Positions 45,084 through 56,923 of a DNA stretch of 64,000 bases are shown here, piece by piece. The notes under the pieces were generated by a model. The model had not been told where the DNA came from, searched no databases, and saw nothing but the letters and a program-made list of their open reading frames with translations. The translations under genes were made by a program, and so were the position numbers. Numbering within the stretch: the first letter of the stretch is position 1; the number at the start of each line of letters is the position of its first letter. Source of the DNA: Rhodococcus coprophilus NBRC 100603. Lineage in GTDB: Bacteria > Actinomycetota > Actinomycetes > Mycobacteriales > Mycobacteriaceae. The stretch covers positions 475,393 to 539,392 of the forward strand of contig NZ_BDAM01000003.1 of the NCBI RefSeq assembly GCF_001895045.1. The letters run 5' to 3'.

Positions 45084-46393
45084 TTGAGGAACCCTTCGTA
45101 GTTACGCTGCATCAATTGACTTTCGATCTGCTTGACGGTGTCCAGCGCGACACTGACAAGAATGAGCACCGCGGCGCCACCGAAAATGCTCGAGGCGGTC
45201 TGGCCCCCGGACAAGAAGAAGTTCGGCAGAGTTGCGATGAGACCGAGGTAGATCGAGCCCGGAACCGTGATGCGGTTGAGCACGAAGCTTAGGTACTCGG
45301 CGGTGGGCCGACCCGGACGGATGCCCGGGATGAAACCGCCGTACTTCTTCATCTCGTCGGCGCGTTCCTCCGGATTGAAGGTGATCGCGACGTAGAAGAA
45401 CACGAAGAAGACGATCAACGCGAAGTAGATCGAGATGTAGACCGGGTTGCTCGGATCGATCAGATACGTGTTGACGATGCGCTGCCACCAGTTCGGCTCG
45501 ACCGCGCTGGTTGCCCCGGTGAGCTGTCCGATGAGATTGGGCAGATACAGCAGCGACGACGCGAAGATGACCGGGATGATGCCGGCCTGGTTGACCTTGA
45601 GCGGCAGGTACGTCGAGGAACCGCCGTACATCCGCCGGCCGACCATGCGCTTGGCGTACTGGACCGGGATCCGGCGCTGACCCTGCTCGACGAACACGAC
45701 GCCGGTGATGATGACCAGGGCCACCACACACACGATCGCGAAGACGAGGCCGCCGCGGGATTCGAGGATAGTCCGGCCTTCGGTGGGGAGCGCCGCGGCG
45801 ATACCCGAGAAGATCAGCAGCGACATACCGTTGCCGACACCGCGCTCGGTGATGAGTTCACCGAACCACATGACGACGGCGGCACCGGCGGTCATGACGA
45901 GCACGATGACGACCATCGCAAAGATGCTGTCGTCGGCGAGGATCGGCTCGGAACAGCCCTGCAACAGCTGGCCGCGGGCCGCGAGGGCCACGATGCCGGT
46001 GGCTTGCAGAACGGCGAGAGCGACAGCCAGATAACGCGTGTACTGCGTCATCTTGGCCTGGCCGGCCTGGCCTTCTTTGCGCAACTCCTCGAAGCGTGGA
46101 ATGACGACAGTGAGCAGCTGGACGATGATGCTCGCGGTAATGAACGGCATGATGCCGATCGCGAACACCGACAGCTGTAGTAGCGCACCACCGGAGAAAA
46201 GATTGATCAACGAATAGATGCCGGCTTGGTCGCCGCCGGCGAGCTGATCCACACAGGCCTGGACGTTGCCGTAGTCGACGCCCGGGGACGGCACGGTCGC
46301 ACCGAGGCGATACAGCGCCACGAGACCGAGGGCGATGAGAATCTTCCGCCTCAGGTCCGGTGTCCTGAGGGCCGAAACGAAGGCGGAAAGCAA
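45080..46393 (-). CDS. secY: Protein translocase subunit SecY
   Basis: 437 aa with about ten membrane helices, the channel of the Sec translocon. The N-terminus ([21 protein letters not shown]) aligns with mycobacterial SecY from a TTG at 46393, which has AGGAGG five bases upstream, so the unusual start is well supported. A 202-base gap with a strong hairpin separates it from rplO. Confidence 0.96.
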   Translation of the reverse strand: MLSAFVSALRTPDLRRKILIALGLVALYRLGATVPSPGVDYGNVQACVDQLAGGDQAGIYSLINLFSGGALLQLSVFAIGIMPFITASIIVQLLTVVIPRFEELRKEGQAGQAKMTQYTRYLAVALAVLQATGIVALAARGQLLQGCSEPILADDSIFAMVVIVLVMTAGAAVVMWFGELITERGVGNGMSLLIFSGIAAALPTEGRTILESRGGLVFAIVCVVALVIITGVVFVEQGQRRIPVQYAKRMVGRRMYGGSSTYLPLKVNQAGIIPVIFASSLLYLPNLIGQLTGATSAVEPNWWQRIVNTYLIDPSNPVYISIYFALIVFFVFFYVAITFNPEERADEMKKYGGFIPGIRPGRPTAEYLSFVLNRITVPGSIYLGLIATLPNFFLSGGQTASSIFGGAAVLILVSVALDTVKQIESQLMQRNYEGFLK

Positions 46394-46527
46394 AGATCCT
46401 CCTGGCAGGCCGATCGGGGACGACGGGTCGACTTCGGACCCGTCGGAAGGTAGACAACTCTAAAACTCTAACAGTGCGCCATCAGCAGAGGCGTACGCCG
46501 GTAGCGTACTTCAACTCCGTGAAAGCA

Positions 46528-46567
46528 CGAACGGCCGCGATGCAGGGTTCTGCAACGCGGCCGTTCG
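46528..46567. terminator. Long hairpin between rplO and secY
   Basis: A 12-bp stem (46528-46539 with 46556-46567) stacks on a 5-bp inner stem (46541-46545 with 46550-46554) around a 4-base loop, with one A/A mismatch. No U-run follows. It is long enough to stall RNA polymerase or to act as attenuator before secY-adk-map. Confidence 0.65.
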
Positions 46568-46595
46568 CGAGCCGTGGCTCACATGAACGAACAGG

Positions 46596-47039
46596 TCAGA
46601 CCAGTTCGGTCGTGGTGCCGCCCGCAGCGGCGATCTTTTCCTTGGCGGAGCCCGAGAACTTGTTGGCGGTGACCTGCACGGCCACCGACAGCTCGCCCTC
46701 GCCGAGCACCTTCACGAGCTGGTTCTTGCGAACCAGGCCGTTCGAAACGAGCTCGTCGATGCCGATTTCGCCACCCTCGGGGAAAACCCGGGCGATATCG
46801 CCGACATTGACGATCTGGTACTCGGTGCGGAATGCGTTCTTGAAGCCCTTGAGCTTCGGGAGACGCATGTGGATGGGCATCTGGCCACCCTCGAAGGCCG
46901 CCGACACGTTCTTACGTGCCTTGGTGCCCTTCGTACCGCGACCAGCGGTCTTGCCCTTCGAGCCCTCGCCACGTCCGACGCGGGTCTTTTCGGTCTTCGC
47001 ACCCGGAGCCGGGCGCAGGTGATGCAGCTTGATGGTCAT
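46596..47039 (-). CDS. rplO: 50S ribosomal protein L15
   Basis: 147 aa. Late 50S assembly protein. Basic N-terminus with [19 protein letters not shown] and the conserved MPIHMRLPK segment (about 54-62). Starts two bases after rpmD. Confidence 0.96.
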   Translation of the reverse strand: MTIKLHHLRPAPGAKTEKTRVGRGEGSKGKTAGRGTKGTKARKNVSAAFEGGQMPIHMRLPKLKGFKNAFRTEYQIVNVGDIARVFPEGGEIGIDELVSNGLVRKNQLVKVLGEGELSVAVQVTANKFSGSAKEKIAAAGGTTTELV

Positions 47040-47041
47040 TT

Positions 47042-47221
47042 TCAGACCTCCTCAACGGTCACGAGGTGACGCACCACGTTGATCAAGCCACGGTTCTGCG
47101 CATTGTCCTCGCGGACGACGGACTGACGGATCTTCCGCAGACCGAGGGTGCGCAGGCTGTCCCGCTGATTCGACTTGGCGCCGATGGTGCTCTTGATCTG
47201 GGTGATCTTCAGCTCTGCCAT
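47042..47221 (-). CDS. rpmD: 50S ribosomal protein L30
   Basis: 59 aa, full length ([14 protein letters not shown]). The ATG overlaps the rpsE stop by one base. A longer frame to 47419 is not real. L30 is present in some lineages only and is typical next to rpsE. Confidence 0.95.
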   Translation of the reverse strand: MAELKITQIKSTIGAKSNQRDSLRTLGLRKIRQSVVREDNAQNRGLINVVRHLVTVEEV

Positions 47222-47871
47222 TACTTCACGCTCCCAGCAGCCTGTGCACGGGCGTGGAGCATGCCCGCAGGGGCAACTTCCTCGAGGGTGAGGCCACGAC
47301 GAGCCGCAACCTCTTCCGGACGCTGCAGCATCTTGAGAGCAGCAACCGTCGCGTGCACCACATTGATGGCGTTGTCGGAGCCCAGGGACTTCGACAGGAT
47401 GTCCGCGATTCCCGCGCACTCCAGCACGGCACGCACCGCGCCACCGGCGATGACGCCGGTACCGGGCGAAGCCGGACGCAGCATGACGATGCCTGCTGCG
47501 GCCTCACCCTGGACGGGGTGAGTGATGGTGCTGGCGATCATCGGGACGCGGAAGAAGCCCTTGCGAGCCTCCTCGACACCCTTCTGGATTGCCGCGGGAA
47601 CTTCCTTGGCCTTGCCGTAGCCGACGCCGACCAAGCCGTTACCGTCGCCCACGATCACCAGAGCGGTGAAGCTGAAGCGACGGCCGCCCTTGACGACCTT
47701 CGACACACGGTTGATCGAGACGACACGCTCGATGTAGTTCGACTTCTCGGCAGCGTTGCCGCCACGCGAGTCGCGGTCACGGCGGTCACGACCGCCGCGG
47801 TTGTCACCGCTGCTGTTGGGGTTCTGGCCGGCAGGGCCGCTGCCGCCGTCACGCCGCTGACGTCCCGGCAT
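47221..47871 (-). CDS. rpsE: 30S ribosomal protein S5
   Basis: 216 aa. The S5 core begins near residue 45 ([21 protein letters not shown]) and has the two S5 domains for translational fidelity. The first 45 residues are a Gly/Arg/Asn/Asp-rich extension ([13 protein letters not shown]), low in structure, common in actinobacteria and perhaps RNA-binding. Confidence 0.96.
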   Translation of the reverse strand: MPGRQRRDGGSGPAGQNPNSSGDNRGGRDRRDRDSRGGNAAEKSNYIERVVSINRVSKVVKGGRRFSFTALVIVGDGNGLVGVGYGKAKEVPAAIQKGVEEARKGFFRVPMIASTITHPVQGEAAAGIVMLRPASPGTGVIAGGAVRAVLECAGIADILSKSLGSDNAINVVHATVAALKMLQRPEEVAARRGLTLEEVAPAGMLHARAQAAGSVK

Positions 47872-47902
47872 CAGGCGTTCCTTCCGTTCGAAAAAGTCAT
47901 CA

Positions 47903-48310
47903 TCAGAACTTCAACCCGCTTTCGCGAGCCGCGTCCGCGAGGGCCGCGATACGGCCGCTGTAGGTGTGTCCACCGCGGTCGAAGACCACGGCCTCCACGC
48001 CGGCAGCCTTCGCGCGCTCCGCGATCAGCTGACCGACCTTCGCACCACGAGCCTTCTTGTCGCCCTCGACAGCACGCACGTCGGGTTCGATGGTCGAAGC
48101 TGCGGCGAGGGTCGTGCCCGTCAGGTCGTCGACCAACTGCACATGCATGTGGCGCGACGACCGGTTGACGACGAGGCGCGGACGCTCGGCGGTACCGGAG
48201 ATCTTCTTGCGGAGGCGGAAGTGACGACGCGTCTTCGAGAGGCGACGCGTGGTGGACACGTCCTTGCCGCGCGGAATGCGCTTTGCCTTCTGGTTCTCGG
48301 TCTGGCTCAT
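47903..48310 (-). CDS. rplR: 50S ribosomal protein L18
   Basis: 135 aa. Binds 5S rRNA with L5. Ends [21 protein letters not shown], characteristic of the family. The ATG at 48310 (M-SQTENQK) is preferred over a GTG two codons earlier (48316), which would overlap the rplF stop. Confidence 0.95.
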   Translation of the reverse strand: MSQTENQKAKRIPRGKDVSTTRRLSKTRRHFRLRKKISGTAERPRLVVNRSSRHMHVQLVDDLTGTTLAAASTIEPDVRAVEGDKKARGAKVGQLIAERAKAAGVEAVVFDRGGHTYSGRIAALADAARESGLKF

Positions 48311-48312
48311 GA

Positions 48313-48852
48313 TCACTTACCCGTCTTTCCGACCTTGCGACGGACCTGTTCACCCTCGTAGCGGATGCCCTTGCCCTTGTACGGGTCGGACTTGCGCAGC
48401 CGGCGGATGTTGGCAGCGATCTGGCCGACCTTCTGCTTGTCGATCCCCGAGATGGAGAACTTCGTGGGGGTTTCGACGGCAAACGTGATGCCCTCGGGTG
48501 CTTCGATCAGCACGGGGTGGCTGTAGCCCAGGGAGAACTCGAGGTCCTTGCCCTTGAGAGCCACGCGGTAGCCGACACCGAAGATTTCCATCTTCGTGGT
48601 GTAGCCCTCGGTCACACCGACGATGAGGTTCTGCACCAGAGTCCGGGACAGACCGTGCAGCGCACGGCTGCGACGCTCGTCGTTCGGACGCGTGACGTTG
48701 ATTGCTCCGTCTTCACCCTTGGCGACGGCGATCGGCTCGGCGATCGTCAGCGAAAGGTTGCCCTTGGGGCCCTTCACTGCGACGGCCTGGCCATCGATGT
48801 TCACCTCGACACCGGAGGGGACGACTACGGGGAGTTTTCCGATTCGCGACAT
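48313..48852 (-). CDS. rplF: 50S ribosomal protein L6
   Basis: 179 aa, two similar RNA-binding domains near the GTPase centre of the 50S subunit ([37 protein letters not shown] at the end). Follows rpsH by 14 bases. Confidence 0.97.
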   Translation of the reverse strand: MSRIGKLPVVVPSGVEVNIDGQAVAVKGPKGNLSLTIAEPIAVAKGEDGAINVTRPNDERRSRALHGLSRTLVQNLIVGVTEGYTTKMEIFGVGYRVALKGKDLEFSLGYSHPVLIEAPEGITFAVETPTKFSISGIDKQKVGQIAANIRRLRKSDPYKGKGIRYEGEQVRRKVGKTGK

Positions 48853-48866
48853 TGTGGTGGCCTCCC

Positions 48867-49265
48867 TTACCAGACGTAGGCGAGGACTTCCCCGCCCACC
48901 TTCTGCTTGGCCGCCTGGCGATCGGTGAGCAGGCCGGAAGACGTGGAGATGATCGCCACGCCGAGGCCGCCCAGGACCTTGGGCAGGTTGGTGGATTTCG
49001 CGTACACGCGCAGACCGGGCTTCGACACGCGGCGCACGCCTGCAAGGCTGCGCTCACGGGAAGGCCCGTACTTGAGGTCGACGACGAGGGTGGTGCCCAC
49101 CTCGGCGTCCTCGGTGCGGTAGTCGGAGATGTAGCCCTCGCGCTTGAGGATCTCGGCGATGTTCACCTTGATCTTCGAAGACGGGAGCTTGACCTCGTCG
49201 TGGTACGCCGTATTGGCGTTACGCAGACGCGTCAAGAAGTCTGCGATGGGGTCGGTCATGGTCAT
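48867..49265 (-). CDS. rpsH: 30S ribosomal protein S8
   Basis: 132 aa. Binds the central domain of 16S rRNA. The start at 49265 gives [20 protein letters not shown], as in mycobacteria; an ATG two codons later is possible. The C-terminus [26 protein letters not shown] is canonical. In E. coli S8 represses the spc operon; whether it does so here is unknown. A 168-base gap with a hairpin lies before it. Confidence 0.97.
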   Translation of the reverse strand: MTMTDPIADFLTRLRNANTAYHDEVKLPSSKIKVNIAEILKREGYISDYRTEDAEVGTTLVVDLKYGPSRERSLAGVRRVSKPGLRVYAKSTNLPKVLGGLGVAIISTSSGLLTDRQAAKQKVGGEVLAYVW

Positions 49266-49393
49266 GGCTGACCTGTACACCTTTCTCGGTGCGGTTCCCA
49301 TGCAACACCGGGATATCCCGGCCGTGGGCCTACATCGAACTCGGTTTCGATGCGGGCTCGCGGCGTTGATGCCGCGAACCCATGACAGCGTGG

Positions 49394-49427
49394 CGGTGGG
49401 CGGAGGCCGTCGGCGCTCCGCCCACCG
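49394..49427. promoter_or_regulatory. Hairpin between rpsZ and rpsH
   Basis: An 11-bp stem (49394-49404 with 49417-49427) starts seven bases after the rpsZ stop. A smaller stem CGCGGC/GCCGCG follows at 49359-49376. The 49266-49433 gap has no gene; it may be an attenuator or RNase site within the spc transcript. Confidence 0.55.
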
Positions 49428-49433
49428 TTCACG

Positions 49434-49619
49434 TCACCAGGAGCTCTTGTGAACTCCCGGAAGCTCACCGCGGTGTGCCATCTCGCGAAGGCAGATGCGG
49501 CAGAGTCCGAACTTGCGGAAGACCGAATGCGGGCGGCCGCAGCGCTGGCAGCGGGTGTAGGCGCGCACCGCGAACTTCGGCTTGCTGTTGGCCTTGTTGA
49601 CCAGTGCCTTCTTAGCCAT
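49434..49619 (-). CDS. rpsZ: 30S ribosomal protein S14, zinc-binding type
   Basis: 61 aa. The short S14 form with two CxxC pairs (CQRCG and CRICL), so it holds zinc. Many actinobacteria also have a longer zinc-free copy elsewhere, used when zinc is low. Four bases after rplE. Confidence 0.96.
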   Translation of the reverse strand: MAKKALVNKANSKPKFAVRAYTRCQRCGRPHSVFRKFGLCRICLREMAHRGELPGVHKSSW

Positions 49620-49623
49620 GGGC

Positions 49624-50190
49624 TCAGTTCTCCTTGAACGGGAAGCCGAGGTGCTTGAGCAGGGCACGGCCTTCTTCGTTGTTGGTGGCGGTCGTGACGA
49701 CGGTGATGTCCATGCCGCGCGGGCGATCGATCTTGTCCACGTCGATCTCGTGGAACATCGACTGCTCGTTCAGGCCGAACGTGTAGTTGCCGTTTCCGTC
49801 GAACTGGTTGCCGTTGAGGCCGCGGAAGTCCCGGATACGGGGAAGCGCGATGGACACGAGGCGGTCCAGGAACTCCCACATGCGGTCGCCGCGGAGGGTG
49901 ACGCGTGCACCGATCGGCATGCCTTCGCGCAGCTTGAACTGTGCGATGGACTTACGAGCCTTACGGATCTCCGGCTTCTGGCCGGTGATGAGCTCGAGGT
50001 CGTTGACGGCGCCGTTGATCAGCTTCGCGTCACGGGCGGCGTCGCCGACACCCATGTTGACGACGACCTTCACGACGCCGGGGATCTGCATGACGTTCGC
50101 GTAGCCGTACTCCGACTGCAGCGCGTCGCGAATCTCCTCGCGGTACCGCACCTTCAGGCGCGGCTGGGTCTTGGTCTCAGTGGTGGTCAT
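49624..50190 (-). CDS. rplE: 50S ribosomal protein L5
   Basis: 188 aa. Contacts 5S rRNA and the P-site tRNA. The start at 50190 gives [20 protein letters not shown]; the longer frame to 50355 lies inside rplX. Ends [16 protein letters not shown], typical. One base after the rplX stop. Confidence 0.97.
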   Translation of the reverse strand: MTTTETKTQPRLKVRYREEIRDALQSEYGYANVMQIPGVVKVVVNMGVGDAARDAKLINGAVNDLELITGQKPEIRKARKSIAQFKLREGMPIGARVTLRGDRMWEFLDRLVSIALPRIRDFRGLNGNQFDGNGNYTFGLNEQSMFHEIDVDKIDRPRGMDITVVTTATNNEEGRALLKHLGFPFKEN

Positions 50191-50191
50191 G

Positions 50192-50512
50192 TCAGATGTC
50201 CTTCCCGTTCTTCCGGGAAATCCGAACGCGCTTGCCGGTCTCCTCGTCGACGCGGTAGCCCACGCGCGTGGCGTTGCCGTCCGAGTCGATGACCGCAACG
50301 TTGGAAACGTGGATCGGGGCCTCTTGCGTGACGATGCCGCCGGTGGAGGCACCACGCTCGTTGGCCGAGACTGCGGTGTGCTTCTTGATGCGGTTCACGC
50401 CCTCGACGAGGACACGGTTCTGCTTCGGGTAGGCCTCGATGACCTTGCCCTTGGCGCCCTTGTCCTTACCCGAGATGACGAGCACGGTGTCGCCCTTGTG
50501 CACCTTCATCAC
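50192..50512 (-). CDS. rplX: 50S ribosomal protein L24
   Basis: 106 aa. A KOW motif near the N-terminus ([20 protein letters not shown]) binds 23S rRNA early in assembly. The ATG overlaps the rplN stop (ATGA). Confidence 0.97.
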   Translation of the reverse strand: MMKVHKGDTVLVISGKDKGAKGKVIEAYPKQNRVLVEGVNRIKKHTAVSANERGASTGGIVTQEAPIHVSNVAVIDSDGNATRVGYRVDEETGKRVRISRKNGKDI

Positions 50513-50877
50513 AGCACCTCCGGAGCCAGCGAGACGATCTTCATGAAGCGCTTGTCGCGAAGCTCGCGACCGACGGGTCCGAAGATGCGGGTTCCGCGAG
50601 GATCGTTGTCGCCCTTGATGAGGACGGCAGCGTTCTCGTCGAACTTGATGTACGAGCCGTCCGGCCGACGGCGCTCCTTGGTGGTGCGCACGATAACGGC
50701 CTTGACGACCTCACCACGCTTGACGTTGCCGCCGGGGATCGCCTCCTTGACGGTGCCGACGATGATGTCACCGATTCCGGCGTAGCGACGGGACGAGCCA
50801 CCGAGAACGCGGATGCAGAGAATCTCCTTGGCACCCGTGTTGTCGGCGACGCGCAGTCGCGACTCCTGCTGGATCAC
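50509..50877 (-). CDS. rplN: 50S ribosomal protein L14
   Basis: 122 aa. [18 protein letters not shown] and the C-terminal [14 protein letters not shown] are canonical. First gene of the spc-type group, separated from rpsQ by 312 bases with a terminator and a structured leader, so it probably has its own promoter. Confidence 0.97.
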   Translation of the reverse strand: MIQQESRLRVADNTGAKEILCIRVLGGSSRRYAGIGDIIVGTVKEAIPGGNVKRGEVVKAVIVRTTKERRRPDGSYIKFDENAAVLIKGDNDPRGTRIFGPVGRELRDKRFMKIVSLAPEVL

Positions 50878-50943
50878 TTACTTCTCCTTGACCTGGATTG
50901 GTATGCACGTCAGATTTCCGACCTGGACGTACGCGGTCGTCGT

Positions 50944-50988
50944 TTGCTCACGGCGCACATGCGCTGGGCGCACGGGTCCCGTGAGCAA
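50944..50988 (-). promoter_or_regulatory. Structured leader of rplN
   Basis: TTGCTCACGG (50944-50953) pairs perfectly with 50979-50988 around a 25-base loop that contains further self-complementary GCGC and CACGGG-TC-CCGTG elements. It lies in the predicted rplN leader and could be a ribosomal-protein-binding site. The remaining part of the 50878-51189 gap holds the promoter and terminator listed separately and no gene. Confidence 0.4.
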
Positions 50989-50995
50989 CCCGTCC

Positions 50996-51025
50996 AGAGT
51001 AGGCCATATACCGTACCCAGGGCAA
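50996..51025 (-). promoter_or_regulatory. Predicted rplN (spc) promoter
   Basis: Minus strand TTGCCC (51020-51025), 18 bases, TACTCT (50996-51001). It is placed between the rpsQ terminator and the structured leader, which makes it a sensible start for rplN transcription. Confidence 0.4.
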
Positions 51026-51115
51026 ATTAGCGAACTGTGCCCTCGGTCGCCTGCCCCGAACTGGGGTGTACCACCGCGTTCCGTACCCCGTCGAAATCTT
51101 CGGCGGGACGAAGAA

Positions 51116-51157
51116 CAGCACCCCCACCGCCCGAGCGATCGGGTGGCGGGGGTGCTG
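51116..51157. terminator. Terminator after rpsQ
   Basis: A 19-bp stem with a 4-base loop and only two imperfect (G/T-type) pairs (51116-51134 with 51139-51157), the longest GC hairpin in the ribosomal block. It is 32 bases downstream of the rpsQ stop and marks the end of the S10 operon. Confidence 0.75.
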
Positions 51158-51189
51158 TCGACGTAATTCACCGACGATGCCGGTAAGGC

Positions 51190-51474
51190 CTACTTGGCCT
51201 TCTCGAGCACCTCGACGAGACGCCACCGCTTCGACGCGGACAGCGGACGGGTCTCCATCAGCTGCACGCGATCGCCGACGCCGGCGACGCTGTTCTCGTC
51301 GTGCGCCTTCACCCGGGTGGTACGGCGGATGATCTTGCCGTACAGCGGGTGCTTCACACGGTCTTCGAGCTCGACCACGATGGTCTTTTCCATCTTGTCC
51401 GAGACGACATAGCCGATACGAACCTTGCGGCTCGCGCGCTCTTCGTTCTGGGTCACTGTCTTTTCCTCACTCAT
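51190..51474 (-). CDS. rpsQ: 30S ribosomal protein S17
   Basis: 94 aa, OB-fold primary binder of 16S rRNA. The [17 protein letters not shown] core is canonical; the first 18 residues are a variable polar stretch. The ATG overlaps the rpmC stop (ATGA). Last gene of the S10 group. Confidence 0.96.
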   Translation of the reverse strand: MSEEKTVTQNEERASRKVRIGYVVSDKMEKTIVVELEDRVKHPLYGKIIRRTTRVKAHDENSVAGVGDRVQLMETRPLSASKRWRLVEVLEKAK

Positions 51475-51706
51475 GCCACATCACCCGTGTTGGGGCCGGT
51501 GGCCAGTCCGAGCTCACGCTCGCGCAGCACCGTGTAGATACGTGCGATCTCGTTACGAACGACACGCAGCCGACGGTTGTTGTCCAACTGTCCGGTGGCC
51601 ATCTGGAAGCGCAGGTTGAACAGCTCTTCCTTGAACTCACGGACCTTGTCGGCCAGCTCTGCGTCGCTCAGCTCGCGGAGTTCCGCGGCGGGGGTACCGG
51701 TAGCCA

Positions 51707-51707
<1 letters not shown>
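51471..51707 (-). CDS. rpmC: 50S ribosomal protein L29
   Basis: 78 aa helical hairpin near the exit tunnel ([38 protein letters not shown]). The ATG overlaps the rplP stop by one base. A longer frame to 51851 is spurious. Confidence 0.95.
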
Positions 51708-52123
<416 letters not shown>

Positions 52124-52126
52124 GCG

Positions 52127-53318
<1,192 letters not shown>

Positions 53319-53322
<4 letters not shown>

Positions 53323-53600
53323 CGACGCTTGCTCTTCCGGTCGTCCTTGATGTGGCCCTTGAACGTACGGGTCGGTGCGAATTCACCGAGCTTGTGGCCG
53401 ACCATCGAATCCGAGATGAACACCGGCACGTGCTTGCGTCCGTCATGGACGGCAAACGTGTGACCGATGAAGTCCGGCAGAATCGTGGAACGGCGCGACC
53501 AGGTCTTGATGACCTGCTTGGTGCCCTTCTCGTTCTGGACGTCGACCTTCGCCAGGAGGTGGTCGTCGACGAACGGGCCCTTCTTGAGGCTGCGTGGCAT
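53319..53600 (-). CDS. rpsS: 30S ribosomal protein S19
   Basis: 93 aa ([16 protein letters not shown]), a head protein paired with S13. Nineteen bases after rplB. Confidence 0.97.
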
Positions 53601-53619
53601 TCTCTAACTCCCTCCTTGA

Positions 53620-54453
53620 CTAGCGCTTTTTACCGGTACGGCGGCGACGGACGATGAGCTTGTCGGACGCCTTGTTCTTGCGGGTACGGCCTTCCGGCTT
53701 ACCCCAGGGGCTGACCGGGTGGCGACCACCCGAGGTCTTGCCCTCGCCACCACCATGCGGGTGGTCGACCGGGTTCATGACGACACCACGGACGGTCGGG
53801 CGCTTGCCCTTCCACCGCATACGGCCGGCCTTACCCCAGTTGATGTTCGACTGCTCGGCGTTGCCGACCTCGCCGACCGTTGCGCGGCAGCGCACGTCGA
53901 CGCGACGGATTTCACCGGACGGCATACGCAGCGTGGCGTAGGTGCCTTCCTTACCGAGGAGCTGGATGCTCGCGCCGGCGGAACGTGCCATCTTGGCGCC
54001 GCCACCCGGACGCAGCTCGACTGCGTGGATGGTGGTACCGGTCGGGATGTTGCGCAGCGGCAGGTTGTTACCCGGCTTGATGTCGGCCGTGGGGCCGGAC
54101 TCCACCGGAGCACCCTGCACCAGGCCCTTGGGGGCGATGATGTAGCGCTTCTCGCCGTCCACGTAGTGGAGCAGCGCGATGCGAGCGGTGCGGTTGGGGT
54201 CGTACTCGATGTGAGCGACCTTCGCCGGGATTCCGTCCTTGTCGTTGCGACGGAAATCGATCAGGCGGTAGGCGCGCTTGTGGCCGCCACCCTTGTGCCG
54301 GGTGGTGATGCGACCGTGCGCATTACGTCCACCACGACCGTGCAGCGGGCGAACCAGCGACTTTTCGGGCGTCGACCGAGTGATCTCGGCGAAGTCCGAC
54401 ACGCTGGCGCCACGACGGCCCGGCGTAGTCGGCTTGTACTTACGGATTGCCAT
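53620..54453 (-). CDS. rplB: 50S ribosomal protein L2
   Basis: 277 aa, needed for subunit joining and near the peptidyl-transferase centre. The conserved [13 protein letters not shown] loop (about 228-240) contains the key His. Confidence 0.98.
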   Translation of the reverse strand: MAIRKYKPTTPGRRGASVSDFAEITRSTPEKSLVRPLHGRGGRNAHGRITTRHKGGGHKRAYRLIDFRRNDKDGIPAKVAHIEYDPNRTARIALLHYVDGEKRYIIAPKGLVQGAPVESGPTADIKPGNNLPLRNIPTGTTIHAVELRPGGGAKMARSAGASIQLLGKEGTYATLRMPSGEIRRVDVRCRATVGEVGNAEQSNINWGKAGRMRWKGKRPTVRGVVMNPVDHPHGGGEGKTSGGRHPVSPWGKPEGRTRKNKASDKLIVRRRRTGKKR

Positions 54454-54491
54454 GAGTCTTCTCGTCCTCTATCTCTCGAGAGTTCCGATCG

Positions 54492-54797
54492 CTACGCGAC
54501 CGGGCCTCCGAAGATCTCGATGGGCTTGCTGTCGGCGGCCAGGGTCACGAGCGCGCGCTTGGTGTCCTTGCGCTTGCCGTAACCGGTGCGGGTCCGCTTG
54601 CGCTTGCCCTGACGGTTCGCGGTGTTGACGCTGGTCACCTTGACGCCGAAGACCTTCTCGACGGCAATCTTGATCTGCGTCTTGTTCGAGTCCGGGTGGA
54701 CCAGGAAGGTGTAGGTACCGTCTTCCATCAGTCCATAGGACTTCTCGGAGATGACGGGAGCCAGCAGGATGTCGCGCGGATCGGCGATCGTGCTCAC
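54492..54797 (-). CDS. rplW: 50S ribosomal protein L23
   Basis: 101 aa. Docking site for trigger factor and SRP at the exit tunnel. The GTG at 54797 overlaps the rplD stop (GTGA), which fixes it against the longer frame to 54962. Confidence 0.96.
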   Translation of the reverse strand: MSTIADPRDILLAPVISEKSYGLMEDGTYTFLVHPDSNKTQIKIAVEKVFGVKVTSVNTANRQGKRKRTRTGYGKRKDTKRALVTLAADSKPIEIFGGPVA

Positions 54798-55474
54798 TTG
54801 GTCTCCTCCTTGAATTCCTGGCCGGACTCTGCCGGGCCGTGGATGAACGCGTTCAGCGCTTCGACGCTGAACACGACGTCGTCGCTGTAGAGCACGTCGT
54901 AGGTGTTCAGCTGATCCGGCGCGAGCGCGTGGACGTTCGGAAGGTTCTGAACCGACTTCCACGCCGCCACGTCTTCACGGCCGACGACGAGCAGGACCTT
55001 CTTGCGGTCGCTGATTTCGCCGAGGAACGCGCGAGCACTCTTCGTCGACGGGGTCTGGCCCGCGACGAGTTCGGTGATCACGTGGATGCGCTCGTTGCGC
55101 GCCCGGTCGGAGAGGGCACCGCGGAGGGCGGCAGCCTTCATCTTCTTGGGGGTGCGCTGCGTGTAGTCACGCGGCTGCGGGCCGTGGACGACGCCGCCGC
55201 CGACGAACTGCGGTGCGCGGGTCGAACCCTGGCGGGCGCGGCCGGTGCCCTTCTGGCGGTACGGCTTCTTGCCGCCGCCGCGGACCTCGCCACGAGTCTT
55301 CGTGGAGTGCGTGCCCTGGCGAGCCGCCGCAAGCTGTGCGACGACGACCTGGTGCAGCAACGCGATGTTCGCGGGAGCGTCGAAGATCTCCGAGGGGAGA
55401 TCGACGGTGCCGTTGGACTGGCCACCGGGCGCCTTGACGTCCAGCGTCAGCTTGGTTGCGGTCTCGGTGCTCAT
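54794..55474 (-). CDS. rplD: 50S ribosomal protein L4
   Basis: 226 aa. The extended loop [25 protein letters not shown] (split: about 59-83) reaches the exit tunnel. In E. coli L4 is the S10-operon autoregulator; that is not shown here. ATGA overlap with rplC. Confidence 0.96.
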   Translation of the reverse strand: MSTETATKLTLDVKAPGGQSNGTVDLPSEIFDAPANIALLHQVVVAQLAAARQGTHSTKTRGEVRGGGKKPYRQKGTGRARQGSTRAPQFVGGGVVHGPQPRDYTQRTPKKMKAAALRGALSDRARNERIHVITELVAGQTPSTKSARAFLGEISDRKKVLLVVGREDVAAWKSVQNLPNVHALAPDQLNTYDVLYSDDVVFSVEALNAFIHGPAESGQEFKEETK

Positions 55475-56124
55475 GCCCGTGCACCACCCTTCACTGCAGT
55501 CTTGACGATCACGAGGCCGCCCTTACGGCCGGGGATCGCGCCCTTGATCAGCAGCAGACCGTTCTCGGCGTCCACCTTGTGGACCGAGAGGTTCTGCGTC
55601 GTGACGCGGTCGGAGCCCATCCGGCCGGACATGCGCGTGCCCTTGAACACGCGGCCCGGGGTGGCGCAGCCGCCGATGGAACCCGGACGACGGTGCACAG
55701 CCTGCGCACCGTGCGAGGCACCCTGGCCCGCGAAGCCGTGACGCTTCATGGTGCCGGCGAAGCCCTTGCCCTTGGAGGTGCCGGTGACGTCGACGAATGC
55801 GCCGTCCTCGAAAACCTCTGCGGTGAGTTCCTGGCCGACCTCGTAGTCCGAGGTGTCCTCGACGCGAAGCTCGACGAGGTGGCGGCGCGGGGTCACGCCT
55901 GCCTTGTCGAACTGGCCACGGACGGGCTTGTTGACCTTGCGGGGCGCGATGGCACCGAAAGCGAGCTGCACGGCGTTGTAGCCGTCGCGCTCCTCGGTAC
56001 GAACCTGCGTGACCACGTTCGGTCCGGCCTTGACGACGGTCACCGGAACAACCCGGTTGTTCTCGTCGAAGACCTGGGTCATGCCGAGCTTGGTGCCCAG
56101 GATTCCCTTGATCTGGTTAGTCAT
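55471..56124 (-). CDS. rplC: 50S ribosomal protein L3
   Basis: 217 aa. [14 protein letters not shown] start and the internal [17 protein letters not shown] loop, which carries the glutamine methylation region in other bacteria. 28 bases after rpsJ. Confidence 0.97.
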   Translation of the reverse strand: MTNQIKGILGTKLGMTQVFDENNRVVPVTVVKAGPNVVTQVRTEERDGYNAVQLAFGAIAPRKVNKPVRGQFDKAGVTPRRHLVELRVEDTSDYEVGQELTAEVFEDGAFVDVTGTSKGKGFAGTMKRHGFAGQGASHGAQAVHRRPGSIGGCATPGRVFKGTRMSGRMGSDRVTTQNLSVHKVDAENGLLLIKGAIPGRKGGLVIVKTAVKGGARA

Positions 56125-56152
56125 GTGTTATCTCCGCTGCGTCTTCCGAAGC

Positions 56153-56458
56153 TCACTGAATGTTGACGTCGACGCTCGCCGGAAGGTCGATGCGCATGAG
56201 CGCGTCGACTGTCTTCGGCGTCGGGTCGAGGATGTCGATCAGCCGCTTGTGGGTACGCATCTCGAAGTGCTCGCGCGAGTCCTTGTACTTGTGCGGCGAA
56301 CGAATGACGCAGTACACGTTCTTTTCTGTAGGCAACGGCACCGGGCCGACCACGCGGGCACCCGTACGGGTGACCGTCTCGACGATCTTGCGCGCAGATG
56401 CGTCGATCGCCTCGTGGTCATAGGCCTTGAGCCTGATGCGGATCTTCTGTCCCGCCAC
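56153..56458 (-). CDS. rpsJ: 30S ribosomal protein S10
   Basis: 101 aa, full length ([16 protein letters not shown]) from a GTG at 56458. Also the NusE transcription factor in antitermination. First gene of the S10 operon; an AAGGA site lies upstream. The longer frame to 56587 is not conserved. Confidence 0.97.
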   Translation of the reverse strand: MAGQKIRIRLKAYDHEAIDASARKIVETVTRTGARVVGPVPLPTEKNVYCVIRSPHKYKDSREHFEMRTHKRLIDILDPTPKTVDALMRIDLPASVDVNIQ

Positions 56459-56923
56459 GCTTTGTGTCCTTTTCTTGCCGCGTTTCGTAGCACCCGAACA
56501 GGCCGGGAACCACCTCGTCTGCACAGTTCCCCAGAGGAAACGGCGACAGAGAACAGCACTGGAATACACATTGCGAGCCGGGCTCACCCGATCCGCTGCC
56601 GCTGTTCATCTGTCATTGTTCTCCGGCCCACGCGGTCGGGCGTGTCGCCCTGTCGCTCATTCCCCGGTGTCAAGGCTCTACGCTTCGACACCGCAAGGAA
56701 CGGGACCGAATGCACTCATGCGAGCGCACACTGGTACTGCTTCCGTCTTGCATTGTGGCCGCAACCAACCCTCGGGTCGAGCAGCGACTGTCACGATTTC
56801 CCGATCCGAGCCGCGGAACAACCCATGGCCCGGTCAAGGCAACCCGACCAGTATGCAGGAGTCCCCACGAGAGTTCAACTCGGCCCCGTGCGTGGTCCTG
56901 CTCACCGCGCTACCCGGACGTCA
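56459..56923. other. Non-coding region before rpsJ
   Basis: 465 bases upstream of the S10 operon and downstream of the amidase, both on the minus strand. It must contain the S10 promoter. A TTGACA hexamer (minus strand, 56668-56673) is the best -35 candidate, but no TANNNT box lies at a good distance, so I do not call a promoter. No open frame in it looks like a gene. A leader of up to 200 bases leaves room for regulation. Confidence 0.5.
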
